A stretch of DNA of 64,000 bases from JANQIO01 sp965229625 (GCA_965229625.1 CBDDJJ010000002.1:1116001-1180000); one strand, 5' to 3'. Shown: positions 17,823-27,030, numbered from the stretch's first letter. Notes: generated from the sequence alone by a model not told the origin. Numbers and translations are program-made.

Positions 17823-18347
17823 ATGGGTTACTTTCGAGCAAAATCAACTGCTGGAGAGACGGCCTTGCGCGGAACTTTCCTTACAATTCAGAGCCTTAGA
17901 AACGCAAGTTTGTTGTGTATTCTCCTGCTGGGAAGTCTGCTCACTCCCGCCGCCCTGGCCGAGAAGGGCTACTACAAGTGGGTCGATGAACGCGGTAACC
18001 CGCACCACAGCGACCGGCCGCCTCCCGCCGGCGTGGAGTATGAATTCGTATCCACGGAATCAGGCCTGTCGCGTCGCGTGACCGCAGAAGAAAACACTGC
18101 CAACCCGCCGGGCTGGGAAAGCTCGGCGCCTGTCGGCAGTGAACAACCCAATGCCGCCGAACAGCAGGCCGCCGTGGAAAAGGACCCGGCCATCTGTGAC
18201 CAGGCGCGAGCCAACCTCGACACCCTCAATTCCCTCGCTCGCATCCGCATTCGCGATGACGACGGCATCCGTTACCTGACCGAAGAGGAGAAAGAGGTTC
18301 AACGCAAGAAAGCGCGGGACCTCATTGCTGTTCACTGCGGGTCGTAG
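17823..18347 (+). CDS. DUF4124 domain-containing secreted protein
   Basis: Periplasmic or envelope protein of up to 174 residues. An N-terminal signal peptide (LLCILLLGSLLTPAALA) is followed directly by the DUF4124 pattern GYYKWVDERGNPHHSDRPP, then an acidic Ala/Glu-rich linker and a helical tail with two Cys (AICDQA, AVHCGS). Function unknown for the family. The start is uncertain: ATG at 17823, or TTG at 17865 preceded by GGAGAG. It is divergent from ilvI, and a tandem repeat array begins 30 bp after its stop. Confidence 0.8.
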   Translation: MGYFRAKSTAGETALRGTFLTIQSLRNASLLCILLLGSLLTPAALAEKGYYKWVDERGNPHHSDRPPPAGVEYEFVSTESGLSRRVTAEENTANPPGWESSAPVGSEQPNAAEQQAAVEKDPAICDQARANLDTLNSLARIRIRDDDGIRYLTEEEKEVQRKKARDLIAVHCGS

Positions 18348-18377
18348 TGCTTTATATAAGACCGCTATAAGTGGGCG

Positions 18378-18610
18378 CCTCTAAGTCTGGTTCGAGGCGC
18401 TAATTCACCTGCTTAGCTCTGTTCCGTTCTGGTTGGTAGCTTCTAAGCCTGGCTTGAGGCGCTAATGCACCTGATCAGCTCTGTTTCGCTCTGGTTGATA
18501 GCCTCTAAGCCTGGTTCGAGGCGCCAATTCACCTGCTTAGCTCTATTCCGCTCTGGTTGGGCACCTCCAGGTCTGGTTCGAGGCGCTGATCACCTGCCGG
18601 GTTTCGTTCC
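18378..18610 (+). repeat. 62-bp tandem repeat array, about 3.8 copies
   Basis: Units begin at 18378, 18440, 18502 and 18564, exactly 62 bp apart; the last is cut off near 18610. Each carries CCTCTAAG, then CTGGTTCGAGGCGC, CACCTGCTTAGCTCT and CTGGTTG with scattered substitutions. In unit 1, GCGCCTC and GAGGCGC form a 7-bp stem, which is partly kept in the others. The array fills most of the gap between the DUF4124 gene and the methyltransferase gene. No open frame is conserved. It is not a CRISPR, as there are no unique spacers. Confidence 0.9.
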
Positions 18611-18672
18611 CTCCTGACATCCCCCTGCGAGGGTCCCGGAAACCGAAAAGAAACCGGCCCCGTCGGCCTGAG

Positions 18673-19512
18673 CTAGTCCGCGCGTCTGGCAATCACGCCG
18701 AGAGTCTCCGGATCACCAGGCAGGGCCGACCCGGCCAGCGACGCCTGGATTTCCAGCACCTCGAAGCATCCCGATGCCAGCTCGGCAGTCACGCTATCGG
18801 CACTGTAGTACTGCATCCAATTGAAGATCTCGAACATCCCGGACTGCTCGACAATGAGATATCGATTTAGCGATACCTGCTGATCCTCGTAACGCCACAC
18901 GCGCTCCAGGCCAACGTAATCTTCATCGGACCAGAACCCGTTCATAAGCTGGGGCTCCATTGCTGTGGACTCCACGATCGTCGAGAAGGCGCTCAGTGCA
19001 GGCACATCCAGTACCAGGTGGCCGCCTGGTTTTAGCATAGCGTGAACCCGACCAAGCAGACGGCTGCGCTGTTCAGATGTCAGCGCGGCGTAGTCGTAAT
19101 AGATCAGCGTGACAACATCAAAGCCCGGGGGGAGCTCATCCCGGCAGTAGTCCGCGAGAATGTAGCGGATATCGTGGCCACTCTCCTCGGCGAGTCGCCG
19201 GGCGTAGGCTATCGAAGTGCCCGACACATCAACCCCTGAAACCGTGGCTCCCAGGCTGGCGAACCGGCTCGAATAGAGGCCGGGGCCACAGCCCAGGTCA
19301 CACAGGTGCTTGCCCTCCAGGGCGAGCCGTCGATCCAAGCAACGCACAATCAAGTCGATCTGCGCCTCCGGCCGGGAAGACAGTCGGGTGTGGGGATCTA
19401 GGTGGTACTTGAGCATATTCCCGGCCAGCGCCGGCCGGGTCCACAGCTCGGTAGAGGTTGCCCGTGAATACAGTGACGGGCGGAGACAGAAGTCATGCAG
19501 TTCATCAAACAT
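18673..19512 (-). CDS. Class I SAM-dependent methyltransferase
   Basis: Protein of 279 residues with the Rossmann SAM-binding motif I LCDLGCGPGLYSSRFA (about residue 63), motif II VSGVDVSGTSIAYA and an acidic ILADYCRDELP segment. The substrate is unknown; the N-terminal FDELHDFCLRPSLYSRATS segment is not from a family I can name. It lies 144 nt downstream of clpB on the same strand but need not be co-regulated. Confidence 0.85.
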   Translation of the reverse strand: MFDELHDFCLRPSLYSRATSTELWTRPALAGNMLKYHLDPHTRLSSRPEAQIDLIVRCLDRRLALEGKHLCDLGCGPGLYSSRFASLGATVSGVDVSGTSIAYARRLAEESGHDIRYILADYCRDELPPGFDVVTLIYYDYAALTSEQRSRLLGRVHAMLKPGGHLVLDVPALSAFSTIVESTAMEPQLMNGFWSDEDYVGLERVWRYEDQQVSLNRYLIVEQSGMFEIFNWMQYYSADSVTAELASGCFEVLEIQASLAGSALPGDPETLGVIARRAD

Positions 19513-19626
19513 CGCAATTCCTGGGCAGCACAGGTGCCTGGCAAAAAGGGTCAGATCGAGTGGGAAGCCGAACGCCGTTCGGGTCCGAAAAACCGAGGAA
19601 TCACTAGTTCATAGTGCCGCGAAGTG

Positions 19627-19646
19627 TCCGCCCCTGGCGGGGCGGA
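19627..19646 (-). terminator. Stem-loop just after clpB
   Basis: TCCGCCCC-TGGC-GGGGCGGA, a perfect 8-bp stem with a 4-nt loop, 10 nt beyond the clpB stop. No T-run follows on the minus strand. Confidence 0.45.
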
Positions 19647-19656
19647 TGTCAACGAC

Positions 19657-22245
19657 TCAGGCGGCCTGATCCTCGGAGGAAAACACAGCGGCGTTGCCCG
19701 CGAGGCTCGCGTGGATGGAAGAGCCTGGCGGGAACTTGCCGGCCAGCAGGTCCTGGGCCAGGGGGTTTTCCAGCTGTTGCTGGATAGCCCGCTTCAGCGG
19801 CCGCGCACCGTACACCGGGTCGAAGCCAACCTCCACCAGCTTGTCCAGCAGGACCTCGTCGATCTCCAGGCTCAACTCCCGCTCCCTGAGGCGGGCGCGC
19901 AGGCCGGCCAGCTGGATGTGGGCAATACCGCGAATCTGCTCCTGGCCAAGGGGATGGAAGACCACAGTCTCATCGATCCGGTTGATGAACTCGGGACGGA
20001 AATGCGTGCCTACCACACCCATGACCGCCGACTTCATGGCCTCGTAGTTCTCCTCTCCTGCCATTTCCTGGATCAGGTCCGACCCCAGGTTGGAGGTCAT
20101 CACCACCACCGTGTTGCGGAAATCCACGGTCCGGCCCTGGCCGTCGGTCAGTCGCCCGTCTTCCAGTACCTGCAGCAGGATATTGAAGACGTCGGGGTGT
20201 GCTTTCTCCACCTCGTCCAGCAACAGCAGGGAATAGGGGCGGCGGCGCACAGCCTCGGTCAGGTAGCCACCCTCCTCGTAGCCAACGTAGCCCGGTGGTG
20301 CACCGATCAGCCGGGCCACGGAGTGCTTCTCCATGAACTCCGACATATCGACGCGCACCATCGCCTGCTCGGAATCAAACAGGAACTCTGCCAGTGATTT
20401 GCACAGCTCGGTTTTACCCACGCCAGTGGGGCCCAGGAACAGGAAGGAGCCATTGGGCCGGTTGGGGTCTGCAAGTCCCGCGCGCGAGCGCCGCACCGCA
20501 TTGGCCACCGCCACCACGGCTTCGTCCTGGCCGACCACGCGCTGGTGCAGGGCCTCTTCCATGCGCAGCAGTTTCTCACGGTCACCTTCCAGCATCTTGG
20601 CGACCGGAATGCCGGTCCAGCGGGACACCACTTCCGCCACCTCTTCTTCCGTGACCTTGTTGCGCAGCAGGGTTTTCTCCTCAGCACCGGCCTTGCCGGC
20701 CTGCTCCAACTGCTTCTCCAGTTCGGGAATCTTACCGTACTGCAGTTCCGACATGAGGGTAAGGTCGCCACTGCGACGCGCGGCTTCCAGCTCCAGGCGC
20801 GCTTGCTCCAGGCCGCTCTTGATCTGGGCTTCTCCCTGGACTGTGGCCTTCTCCGCCTTCCAGATTTCTTCCAGGTCGGCATACTCCCGCTCCACCTGGG
20901 CGATATCCTCTTCCAGCATATCGAGCTGCTTGCGAGCGGCCTCGCTGGTATCTTTCTTGACCGCCTCGCGCTCGATCTTGAGCTGGATGAGGCGCCGTTC
21001 CAGGCGATCCATGGATTCCGGTTTGGAATCGATTTCCATGCGGATACGGCTGGCTGCCTCATCAACCAGGTCGATGGCCTTGTCGGGCAGCTTGCGGTCG
21101 GTAATGTAGCGCTGTGACAGCTTGGCGGCAGCGATGATGGCGCTGTCGGTGATATCTACCCCATGGTGCACTTCGTAGCGCTCCTTGAGGCCGCGCAGGA
21201 TGGCGATGGTGTCTTCCTCATTGGGCTCATCGACCAACACCTTCTGGAAACGGCGTTCAAGGGCGGCGTCTTTTTCCACGTACTGCCGATACTCATCGAG
21301 GGTGGTGGCACCCACGCAGTGCAATTCGCCACGGGCCAGGGCGGGCTTCAGCATATTGCCGGCGTCCATGGAGCCCTCGGCCTTGCCGGCGCCCACCATG
21401 GTGTGCAATTCGTCGATAAACAGTACGATGCGGCCTTCCTGCTTGGACAGTTCGTTGAGCACGGCCTTCAGGCGCTCTTCGAATTCGCCGCGGAACTTGG
21501 CTCCCGCCAGCAGCGAGCCCAGGTCCAGGGACAGGATGCGCTTGTCGCGCAGGCTCTCCGGCACCTCGCCATTCACCACCCGCTGGGCCAGGCCCTCGAT
21601 GATCGCCGTCTTGCCGACGCCGGGCTCACCGATCAACACCGGGTTGTTCTTGGTGCGGCGCTGCAACACCTGGATGCAGCGGCGGATCTCGTCGTCGCGG
21701 CCGATGACCGGGTCCAGCTTGCCCTCTTCCGCCCGGGCAGTGAGGTCCACGGTGTATTTGTCGAGCGCCTGCCGTGATTCCTCGGCTGCCGGATCATTCA
21801 CCGTCTCGCCGCCACGCAGGCTATCAATCGCGGTGTTCAGTGCCGCTTCCCTGGCACCTGCAGATTTCAACAGCTCACCCGCCTTGCCGCCGGCCGACAG
21901 CATGGCCAACAGCACCAGCTCACTGGAGATATAGGTGTCACCGCGCTGTTGCGACAGCTTGTCAGCCTGGTTCAGCACCCGCCCCGCATCGGCACTCAGG
22001 TGCACATCACCGGCACCGCCGGTGACCCGTGGCAGGCTCTCCATGGCCTGTTCTGCCGCGGTTTCCAGCGCGGTGACATCAATGCCCGCCTTTGACAGAA
22101 GGGGCCTTGTCACGCCGCCCTGCTGTTGCAGCAGCGCGGTGAGCAGGTGTACCGGTTCAATAAAGTTGTGGTCACGCCCCACGGCCAGCGACTGGGCGTC
22201 GGCCAGCGCCAACTGCAGGGGGTTGGTCAATTTGTCCATTCGCAT
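19657..22245 (-). CDS. clpB: ATP-dependent disaggregase ClpB
   Basis: Hsp100 chaperone that, with DnaK, extracts proteins from aggregates. At 862 residues it is close to the usual 857. It shows the Clp N domain (LTNPLQLALADAQSLA), first AAA+ module with GEPGVGKT and FIDELHTMVGAGKA, a coiled-coil M domain around residues 410-530, second AAA+ module with GPTGVGKT and LLLDEVEKAH, and the ending NPLAQDLLAGKF. ATG at 22245. Upstream there is a near-consensus sigma-32 promoter. pgeF and rluD lie upstream on the same strand. Confidence 0.98.
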   Translation of the reverse strand: MRMDKLTNPLQLALADAQSLAVGRDHNFIEPVHLLTALLQQQGGVTRPLLSKAGIDVTALETAAEQAMESLPRVTGGAGDVHLSADAGRVLNQADKLSQQRGDTYISSELVLLAMLSAGGKAGELLKSAGAREAALNTAIDSLRGGETVNDPAAEESRQALDKYTVDLTARAEEGKLDPVIGRDDEIRRCIQVLQRRTKNNPVLIGEPGVGKTAIIEGLAQRVVNGEVPESLRDKRILSLDLGSLLAGAKFRGEFEERLKAVLNELSKQEGRIVLFIDELHTMVGAGKAEGSMDAGNMLKPALARGELHCVGATTLDEYRQYVEKDAALERRFQKVLVDEPNEEDTIAILRGLKERYEVHHGVDITDSAIIAAAKLSQRYITDRKLPDKAIDLVDEAASRIRMEIDSKPESMDRLERRLIQLKIEREAVKKDTSEAARKQLDMLEEDIAQVEREYADLEEIWKAEKATVQGEAQIKSGLEQARLELEAARRSGDLTLMSELQYGKIPELEKQLEQAGKAGAEEKTLLRNKVTEEEVAEVVSRWTGIPVAKMLEGDREKLLRMEEALHQRVVGQDEAVVAVANAVRRSRAGLADPNRPNGSFLFLGPTGVGKTELCKSLAEFLFDSEQAMVRVDMSEFMEKHSVARLIGAPPGYVGYEEGGYLTEAVRRRPYSLLLLDEVEKAHPDVFNILLQVLEDGRLTDGQGRTVDFRNTVVVMTSNLGSDLIQEMAGEENYEAMKSAVMGVVGTHFRPEFINRIDETVVFHPLGQEQIRGIAHIQLAGLRARLRERELSLEIDEVLLDKLVEVGFDPVYGARPLKRAIQQQLENPLAQDLLAGKFPPGSSIHASLAGNAAVFSSEDQAA

Positions 22246-22299
22246 TGCTTGAAACCTCTACGCTGCCGCCGCAGCGAACCTGTGACTTGTATACCCCGG

Positions 22300-22327
22300 A
22301 AATGGGGGCAAATAGGCCTGTTTCAAG
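22300..22327 (-). promoter_or_regulatory. Heat-shock (sigma-32) promoter of clpB
   Basis: On the minus strand, CTTGAAA (22327-22321), 13-bp spacer, CCCCATTT (22307-22300), matching the sigma-32 consensus CTTGAAA / CCCCATNT. It overlaps the pgeF stop codon and lies 55 nt before the clpB ATG. Confidence 0.85.
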
Positions 22328-23012
22328 TGTGGGATTGGGTGTCGGGCGGTACCAGCGCCAGTCCGGAGACCATGCGCCCGGCTGCCTTGCCATCCCGGCG
22401 CCAGGAGTGAAAGCGAACCGGATCTGAAAAGGTGCAGAGCTCTCCTCCGTACAGGGCCGTTACGCCGCAGGCTTCCAGGCGCACCTGGGCAAGGCCCACG
22501 AGGTCCGCCAGGTACTTCTCGCCATCGGGTGCAAAGCAGGCTGCCACGGTATGCTGCTGATCGGTAGCCGCGGCCGCCAGGAAAGCCTCGCGCAGATCAC
22601 CCCCTACCTGATAACAGGGCTGGCTGATGCCAGGGCCTATCCAGGCCAGTAGTTCCTCTGGTGGCGAAAGCATGGAGGTCACGGCCACTTCGAGAATGCC
22701 TGCTACCAGGCCTCGCCATCCTGCATGCACTGCCGCCACTTCTGTTCCACGCCGATTGCAAAGCAACACCGGCAGACAATCTGCGGTTTCTACCCGGCAA
22801 ACAACACCCACGTCGCGAGTGAACACACCGTCTGCCTCGATACCCTCGGCCTGACTGTCCGCTGTCACCACAAGCGTACCGTGCACCTGGCGCACCCGGG
22901 GCGCCGCAAAACCCGCCAGCTCGGCTGGTCGCGCTGCATCGCCGCTGGCGCGGGTAGTCGCGAATGCCACCACCTGTGGTGGAGCCGGCCAGTCCGGCTT
23001 GATCAGGTTCAC
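22323..23012 (-). CDS. pgeF: Peptidoglycan editing factor PgeF (YfiH / laccase-domain family)
   Basis: Zinc-dependent enzyme family associated with keeping wrongly built UDP-MurNAc peptides out of peptidoglycan; purine nucleoside and polyphenol activities are also reported. The metal-site motifs RQVHG, TADCLPVLLC and AAVHAGWRG are intact. At 229 residues it is shorter than the ~243 of E. coli. The gap falls after FATTRASGD, where the usual segment with NLG and an Asn-Arg helix is missing. The ATG overlaps the rluD stop by 4 nt, so the two are coupled. Confidence 0.9.
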   Translation of the reverse strand: MNLIKPDWPAPPQVVAFATTRASGDAARPAELAGFAAPRVRQVHGTLVVTADSQAEGIEADGVFTRDVGVVCRVETADCLPVLLCNRRGTEVAAVHAGWRGLVAGILEVAVTSMLSPPEELLAWIGPGISQPCYQVGGDLREAFLAAAATDQQHTVAACFAPDGEKYLADLVGLAQVRLEACGVTALYGGELCTFSDPVRFHSWRRDGKAAGRMVSGLALVPPDTQSHT

Positions 23013-23965
23013 GCGGGATCGCAGCGCCGCAGGCGGTCCAGCAGCGCCTCCATGTCCCCGGGCAGCTCGGACTCCCAGCTCATCAGCTCGCCGCTGGCGG
23101 GGTGCTCCAGGCCCAGTCTTTGCGCATGCAATGCCTGCCGCGAAAAGCCGCGCAATACGTCAACCAGTTCGGGGCTGGCGCCCCGGGGGAGTCGGGGGCG
23201 GCCGCCGTACTGCGGGTCACCGATCAGCGGGTAGTGGATGTGAGCCATGTGGACGCGAATCTGGTGGGTGCGGCCGGTCTCCAGCTTGACGGCCACCAGG
23301 GTGTGGTGGGCAAACCGTTCCGCTACCCGGTAGTGAGTGACCGCGGGTTTGCCACCGTGGCTGACCACCGCCATTTTCTTCCGCTGACGAGGATGGCGTC
23401 CGATAGGTGCATCGACCGTACCGCCCCCGGTCATGGCGCCCACCGTGACCGCGGCGTATTCGCGGCTGACGCTGCGGTCCTGCAGCTGCTCCACCAGGCT
23501 GGTGTGAGCGCGTAGCGAGCGGGCCACGACCATCAGGCCCGAGGTTTCCTTGTCTAGTCGGTGCACCACACCCGCCCGCGGCAGCTTGTCCAGCTCCGGG
23601 TAGCTGTGCAGGAGCGCATTCACCAGAGTACCGCTGGCATGGCCCGCCGCCGGGTGTACCACCAGCCCGGCCGGCTTGTTCAGTACCAGGATGTCGGCAT
23701 CCTCGTGGCGTATATCGAGGGCGATCGCTTCACCCTGCCAGCCGACTTCCTGCTCCAGCTCTGCGGACAGCGTGACTTCGGCACCAGCGACTACCTTGTC
23801 GCGTGGCTTGAAGCTGGCGCCGTCGACCCGCAACTCGCCGCTGCGAATCCAGGCCTGTAGCCGCGAACGCGAGAATTCCGGGAACAGTTCCGCCGCCACC
23901 TGGTCCAATCGTCTACCATGCTGGTCAGCGCTGACGACTGCTTGCTGCTCGATGTGCTCCAGCAT
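23009..23965 (-). CDS. rluD: 23S rRNA pseudouridine synthase RluD
   Basis: Makes pseudouridines 1911, 1915 and 1917 in helix 69 of 23S rRNA (E. coli numbering). 318 residues: N-terminal S4 RNA-binding domain (FSRSRLQAWIRSGELRVDG) and the RluA-type catalytic domain with ILVLNKPAGLVVHP and the catalytic Asp in VVHRLDKETSGLMVVA. It is divergent from bamD, the same arrangement as in Pseudomonas. pgeF overlaps its 3' end. Confidence 0.96.
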   Translation of the reverse strand: MLEHIEQQAVVSADQHGRRLDQVAAELFPEFSRSRLQAWIRSGELRVDGASFKPRDKVVAGAEVTLSAELEQEVGWQGEAIALDIRHEDADILVLNKPAGLVVHPAAGHASGTLVNALLHSYPELDKLPRAGVVHRLDKETSGLMVVARSLRAHTSLVEQLQDRSVSREYAAVTVGAMTGGGTVDAPIGRHPRQRKKMAVVSHGGKPAVTHYRVAERFAHHTLVAVKLETGRTHQIRVHMAHIHYPLIGDPQYGGRPRLPRGASPELVDVLRGFSRQALHAQRLGLEHPASGELMSWESELPGDMEALLDRLRRCDPA

Positions 23966-24221
23966 GGCGAATAGAGGCCTTCCTGTGGTTAAATACGCGC
24001 CTTAAAAATACCGCAATTCAAGATGTTAGCTCACTACAACACCGCTAGCGATCAAAGTCTCGCTCAATGCCGAGCTGCACCGTTCACGGCAGGTGCTTCC
24101 GGCAGGGCTTTGGGCGATCGCTGTCCTGTCGACCACCGGGGCGCGCGGCCTACGCCGGGTGCTCCTGAACAACTCGTTAGAGATCATGATGCCGATCGGC
24201 GCTAATCACCCAGCGCGCTTG

Positions 24222-25130
24222 ATGATCGCAACCGGGCGCCGGAAGTTGCTGGGCCTGGCAGCATTGTTGCTGGCGGCCTGCCTGCTGGGCGCGTGTTCAA
24301 ACAATGACGAGCTGGACCTGCCGCCCGGCGCCAACTCCTCGGAATACGAGCTCTACCAGGAGGCACAGCGCTACCTGCGCAACAAGAATTACGACCTCGC
24401 CGTACAGGCATTGCAGCTGCTGGAGTCGCGCTTCCCCTTCGGCCGTTACGCAGAGCAGGCACAGCTGGAACTGATCTACGCCCACTATTCCAACTTCGAG
24501 CACGAGGCCAGCATCGAGGCAGCGGACCGCTTCATCCGCCTGCACCCCCAGCATCCCAACGTCGACTACGCTTTTTATATGAAGGGCCTGGCAGCCTACT
24601 CCCAGGACCAAGGCCTTTTTGATCGCTGGCTGCCCAAGGACATCACCAAGCGCGATACCTCGTACGCACAGGAGGCTTTCGCGGAATTCTCCCAGCTGCT
24701 GGCCCGCTATCCGGACAGCCCCTACGCGCCGGATGCCCGCGCGCGCATGGTTCACCTGCGCAACCTGCTGGCGCGCTCCGAAATCAACGTGGCCAACTAT
24801 TACTTCCGCCGCGGCGCCTATGTGGCGGCGGTCAATCGCGGCCGCTATGTTGTGGAGAATTTCCCGCAGACCCCGGCGGTAGCCGACGGTCTGGCGGTGA
24901 TGGTGCAGGGCTATATCCTGCTGGGCCTTGACGAACTGGCCCAGGACTCGCTGGATGTGCTGGTACTGAACTACCCCGACCACCCCTCGATCGACGAGGA
25001 TGGCAAGTTCATCAGCAGCTACACGGCACAGGGGGTCGATCGCTCCTGGCTCAACGCCGCGACCTTTGGACTGTTCGATCGCGCCGCGCCGCCGGAGTTT
25101 GATAATCGGCCCAAGGGCGGGTCTCTTTAG
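24222..25130 (+). CDS. bamD: Outer-membrane assembly lipoprotein BamD
   Basis: Essential lipoprotein of the BAM complex that inserts beta-barrel proteins. A lipoprotein signal ends in LLGAC, followed by TPR helices (SSEYELYQEAQRYL, RFPFGRYAEQAQLELIYAHY, ADRFIRLHPQHPNVDYAFY, ARMVHLRNLLARSE). The start is uncertain: ATG at 24222 puts the lipid Cys at residue 25; an ATGATG at 24186 would lengthen the leader by 12 residues; neither has a strong SD. At about 300 residues it is longer than E. coli BamD (245) because of a C-terminal extension. Confidence 0.93.
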   Translation: MIATGRRKLLGLAALLLAACLLGACSNNDELDLPPGANSSEYELYQEAQRYLRNKNYDLAVQALQLLESRFPFGRYAEQAQLELIYAHYSNFEHEASIEAADRFIRLHPQHPNVDYAFYMKGLAAYSQDQGLFDRWLPKDITKRDTSYAQEAFAEFSQLLARYPDSPYAPDARARMVHLRNLLARSEINVANYYFRRGAYVAAVNRGRYVVENFPQTPAVADGLAVMVQGYILLGLDELAQDSLDVLVLNYPDHPSIDEDGKFISSYTAQGVDRSWLNAATFGLFDRAAPPEFDNRPKGGSL

Positions 25131-25180
25131 AAGACCGCTAAAGCTCGGTGCCTCTTGGGTTATCGAGGGGCGAGACTACC
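25131..25180 (+). repeat. Sequence related to the head of the 62-bp repeat array
   Basis: Directly after the bamD stop, AAGACCGCTA, then GCCTCT and TCGAGG occur in the same order and nearly the same spacing as at 18358-18402, which follows the DUF4124 stop. Similarity is about 70% over 50 bp by eye. Possibly a single degenerate copy of the same element. Confidence 0.35.
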
Positions 25181-25296
25181 ATCGCGTTGCCAATAGAGAC
25201 GCTGACGCCAGACGCTGTTCTTAGCGGCTAGCCTATTTCTAGTCAGTGCCGGCCTTGTGGGCAAGTGAAAAATCGGTTGTCCTCATTCGCTTGTGG

Positions 25297-26925
25297 CTAG
25301 TGGCCGATTTTCCAGCCTGAGGTGATGGGGTAGCGGCGGTCGCGGCCGAAGCCGCGGCGGGTGATTCGCACGCCGATAGGCGCCTGGCGGCGCTTGTATT
25401 CGTTGAGATCTACCAGCCGCACCGCACGCTCGACATCGGCGCGTTCCAGGCCCTGGGCGATGATGTCCTCGGCGCTCATGTCCTCCTCAATATAAAGCTC
25501 GAGGATGCGGTCCAGTACCTCGTAGTCCGGCAGGCTGTCCTGGTCTTTCTGGTCCGGACGCAGCTCGGCCGATGGCGGGCGAGTAATGACGCGTTCGGGT
25601 ATAACCGGGTTATGCCGATTGCGATGTTCCGCCAGCGCGTACACCAGGGTCTTGGGCACATCCTTGAGCACGTCGAAGCCACCGGCCATGTCCCCGTAAA
25701 GAGTCGAGTAGCCAACGGCCATCTCACTCTTGTTGCCGGTGGTCAACACCAGCGAGCCTTTCTTGTTGGAGATCGACATAAGCAGCACGCCGCGGCAGCG
25801 TGCCTGTATGTTCTCTTCGGTGGTGTCGGCGGCCAGCCCCTGGAATTCCTCCGCGAGACTCGCCACAAAGGCCTCATAGATCGGCTCAATGGAGATCACC
25901 TTGTGCGCCACACCCAGCCGGGCACTCTGCTCGGCCGCATCCTCCACACTCATCTGGGCGGTGTAGCGAAACGGCATCATGACGGCTTCCACACGTTCGG
26001 GCCCGAGGGCATCGGCCGCGACTGCCAGTGTGAGGGCCGAGTCGATACCGCCAGACAGGCCGAGCACGACTCCGGGGAAGCCATTCTTGTTCACATAGTC
26101 GCGGACACCGACCACCAGTGCCTGGTATACCGCCTCCAGGGGATCCAGCAGCGGCGTAAGCTCGGCCTGCTCTATGTCACAGCGGCCCTGTTCATATACC
26201 ACCTGCAGGCGCTCGCGGGATTCCAGGTAGGCAGGTGCCCGCGCTCGCAGCTCACCGTCGGCACTCACCGCAAAAGAACCACCATCGAACACCAGTTCAT
26301 CCTGCCCGCCTACCTGGTTGACGTAGACCACCGGCAGCTCGTTGTCTCGCGCACGCCCCGCCACCAGCGCCTCGCGTTCCTGCTGTTTGCCGCGATGGAA
26401 GGGGGACGAGTTGAGGTTCAGCAGCAGCGCGGCGCCCGCCTGCCGTGCCTGGGCGATCGGCTCCGGCTCCCAGATATCCTCGCAAACGGTCAGGCCCACG
26501 GGAACGCCGCAGATATCAACCACGCAGGCCTCTGACCCGGTGGCAAAGTAGCGCTTTTCGTCAAACACCTGGTAGTTGGGCAGGCACTGCTTGGCATACT
26601 CGACGATGATCTCACCGCCATGGATAACGCCTGCCATGTTGTAGAGTTTGCCATCCCGACGCCGCGGATAGCCCAGCACCACGTAGGCATCCTGCACGCC
26701 GGCACACACATTCTCCAGCGCGTCATTCACGCGGCGTTCCACACTGGGCCGCAACAACAGGTCTTCGGGAGGGTAGCCGCACAAAGTCAGTTCCGGGAAT
26801 ACCAGCACCGGCTTTTCCTGTTCCGCCTCGGCCTGGGACACCACGGCCAGGACGCGCTCCACGTTACCGTCGAAGTCGCCGACCAGGGTGTTGATCTGGG
26901 CCATGAAGATATTAATCGCGGGCAT
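25297..26925 (-). CDS. nadE: Glutamine-dependent NAD+ synthetase
   Basis: Final step of NAD synthesis: amidates deamido-NAD with ATP, using ammonia from glutamine. 542 residues in two parts. The N-terminal nitrilase domain has its triad in FPELTLCGYPPEDL (Glu), FDEKRYF with nearby Lys, and GLTVCEDIWEPE (Cys). The C-terminal synthetase has the PP-loop LGLSGGIDSALTLA. The ATG at 26925 (PAINIFMAQINTLVGD) is chosen by homology; the frame extends 19 codons upstream. It is divergent from pilS. Confidence 0.96.
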   Translation of the reverse strand: MPAINIFMAQINTLVGDFDGNVERVLAVVSQAEAEQEKPVLVFPELTLCGYPPEDLLLRPSVERRVNDALENVCAGVQDAYVVLGYPRRRDGKLYNMAGVIHGGEIIVEYAKQCLPNYQVFDEKRYFATGSEACVVDICGVPVGLTVCEDIWEPEPIAQARQAGAALLLNLNSSPFHRGKQQEREALVAGRARDNELPVVYVNQVGGQDELVFDGGSFAVSADGELRARAPAYLESRERLQVVYEQGRCDIEQAELTPLLDPLEAVYQALVVGVRDYVNKNGFPGVVLGLSGGIDSALTLAVAADALGPERVEAVMMPFRYTAQMSVEDAAEQSARLGVAHKVISIEPIYEAFVASLAEEFQGLAADTTEENIQARCRGVLLMSISNKKGSLVLTTGNKSEMAVGYSTLYGDMAGGFDVLKDVPKTLVYALAEHRNRHNPVIPERVITRPPSAELRPDQKDQDSLPDYEVLDRILELYIEEDMSAEDIIAQGLERADVERAVRLVDLNEYKRRQAPIGVRITRRGFGRDRRYPITSGWKIGH

Positions 26926-27030
26926 GCTCGGGGTCCTGTGCTGAAGGCCGCATATTGTCTTGCAAAGCGCCTTCCTAAGCAAAGACAGGAGCGGGTAAAC
27001 TAGCCGGCAACGCGCAGCACGAGACCCTTA

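Noticed and set aside
18348..18672. A CRISPR array
   Set aside because: The 62-bp units repeat along their whole length; there are no unique spacers and no cas genes.
24093..24221. The longest bamD frame
   Set aside because: The lipobox would then lie about 68 residues from the start, too far for a lipoprotein signal.
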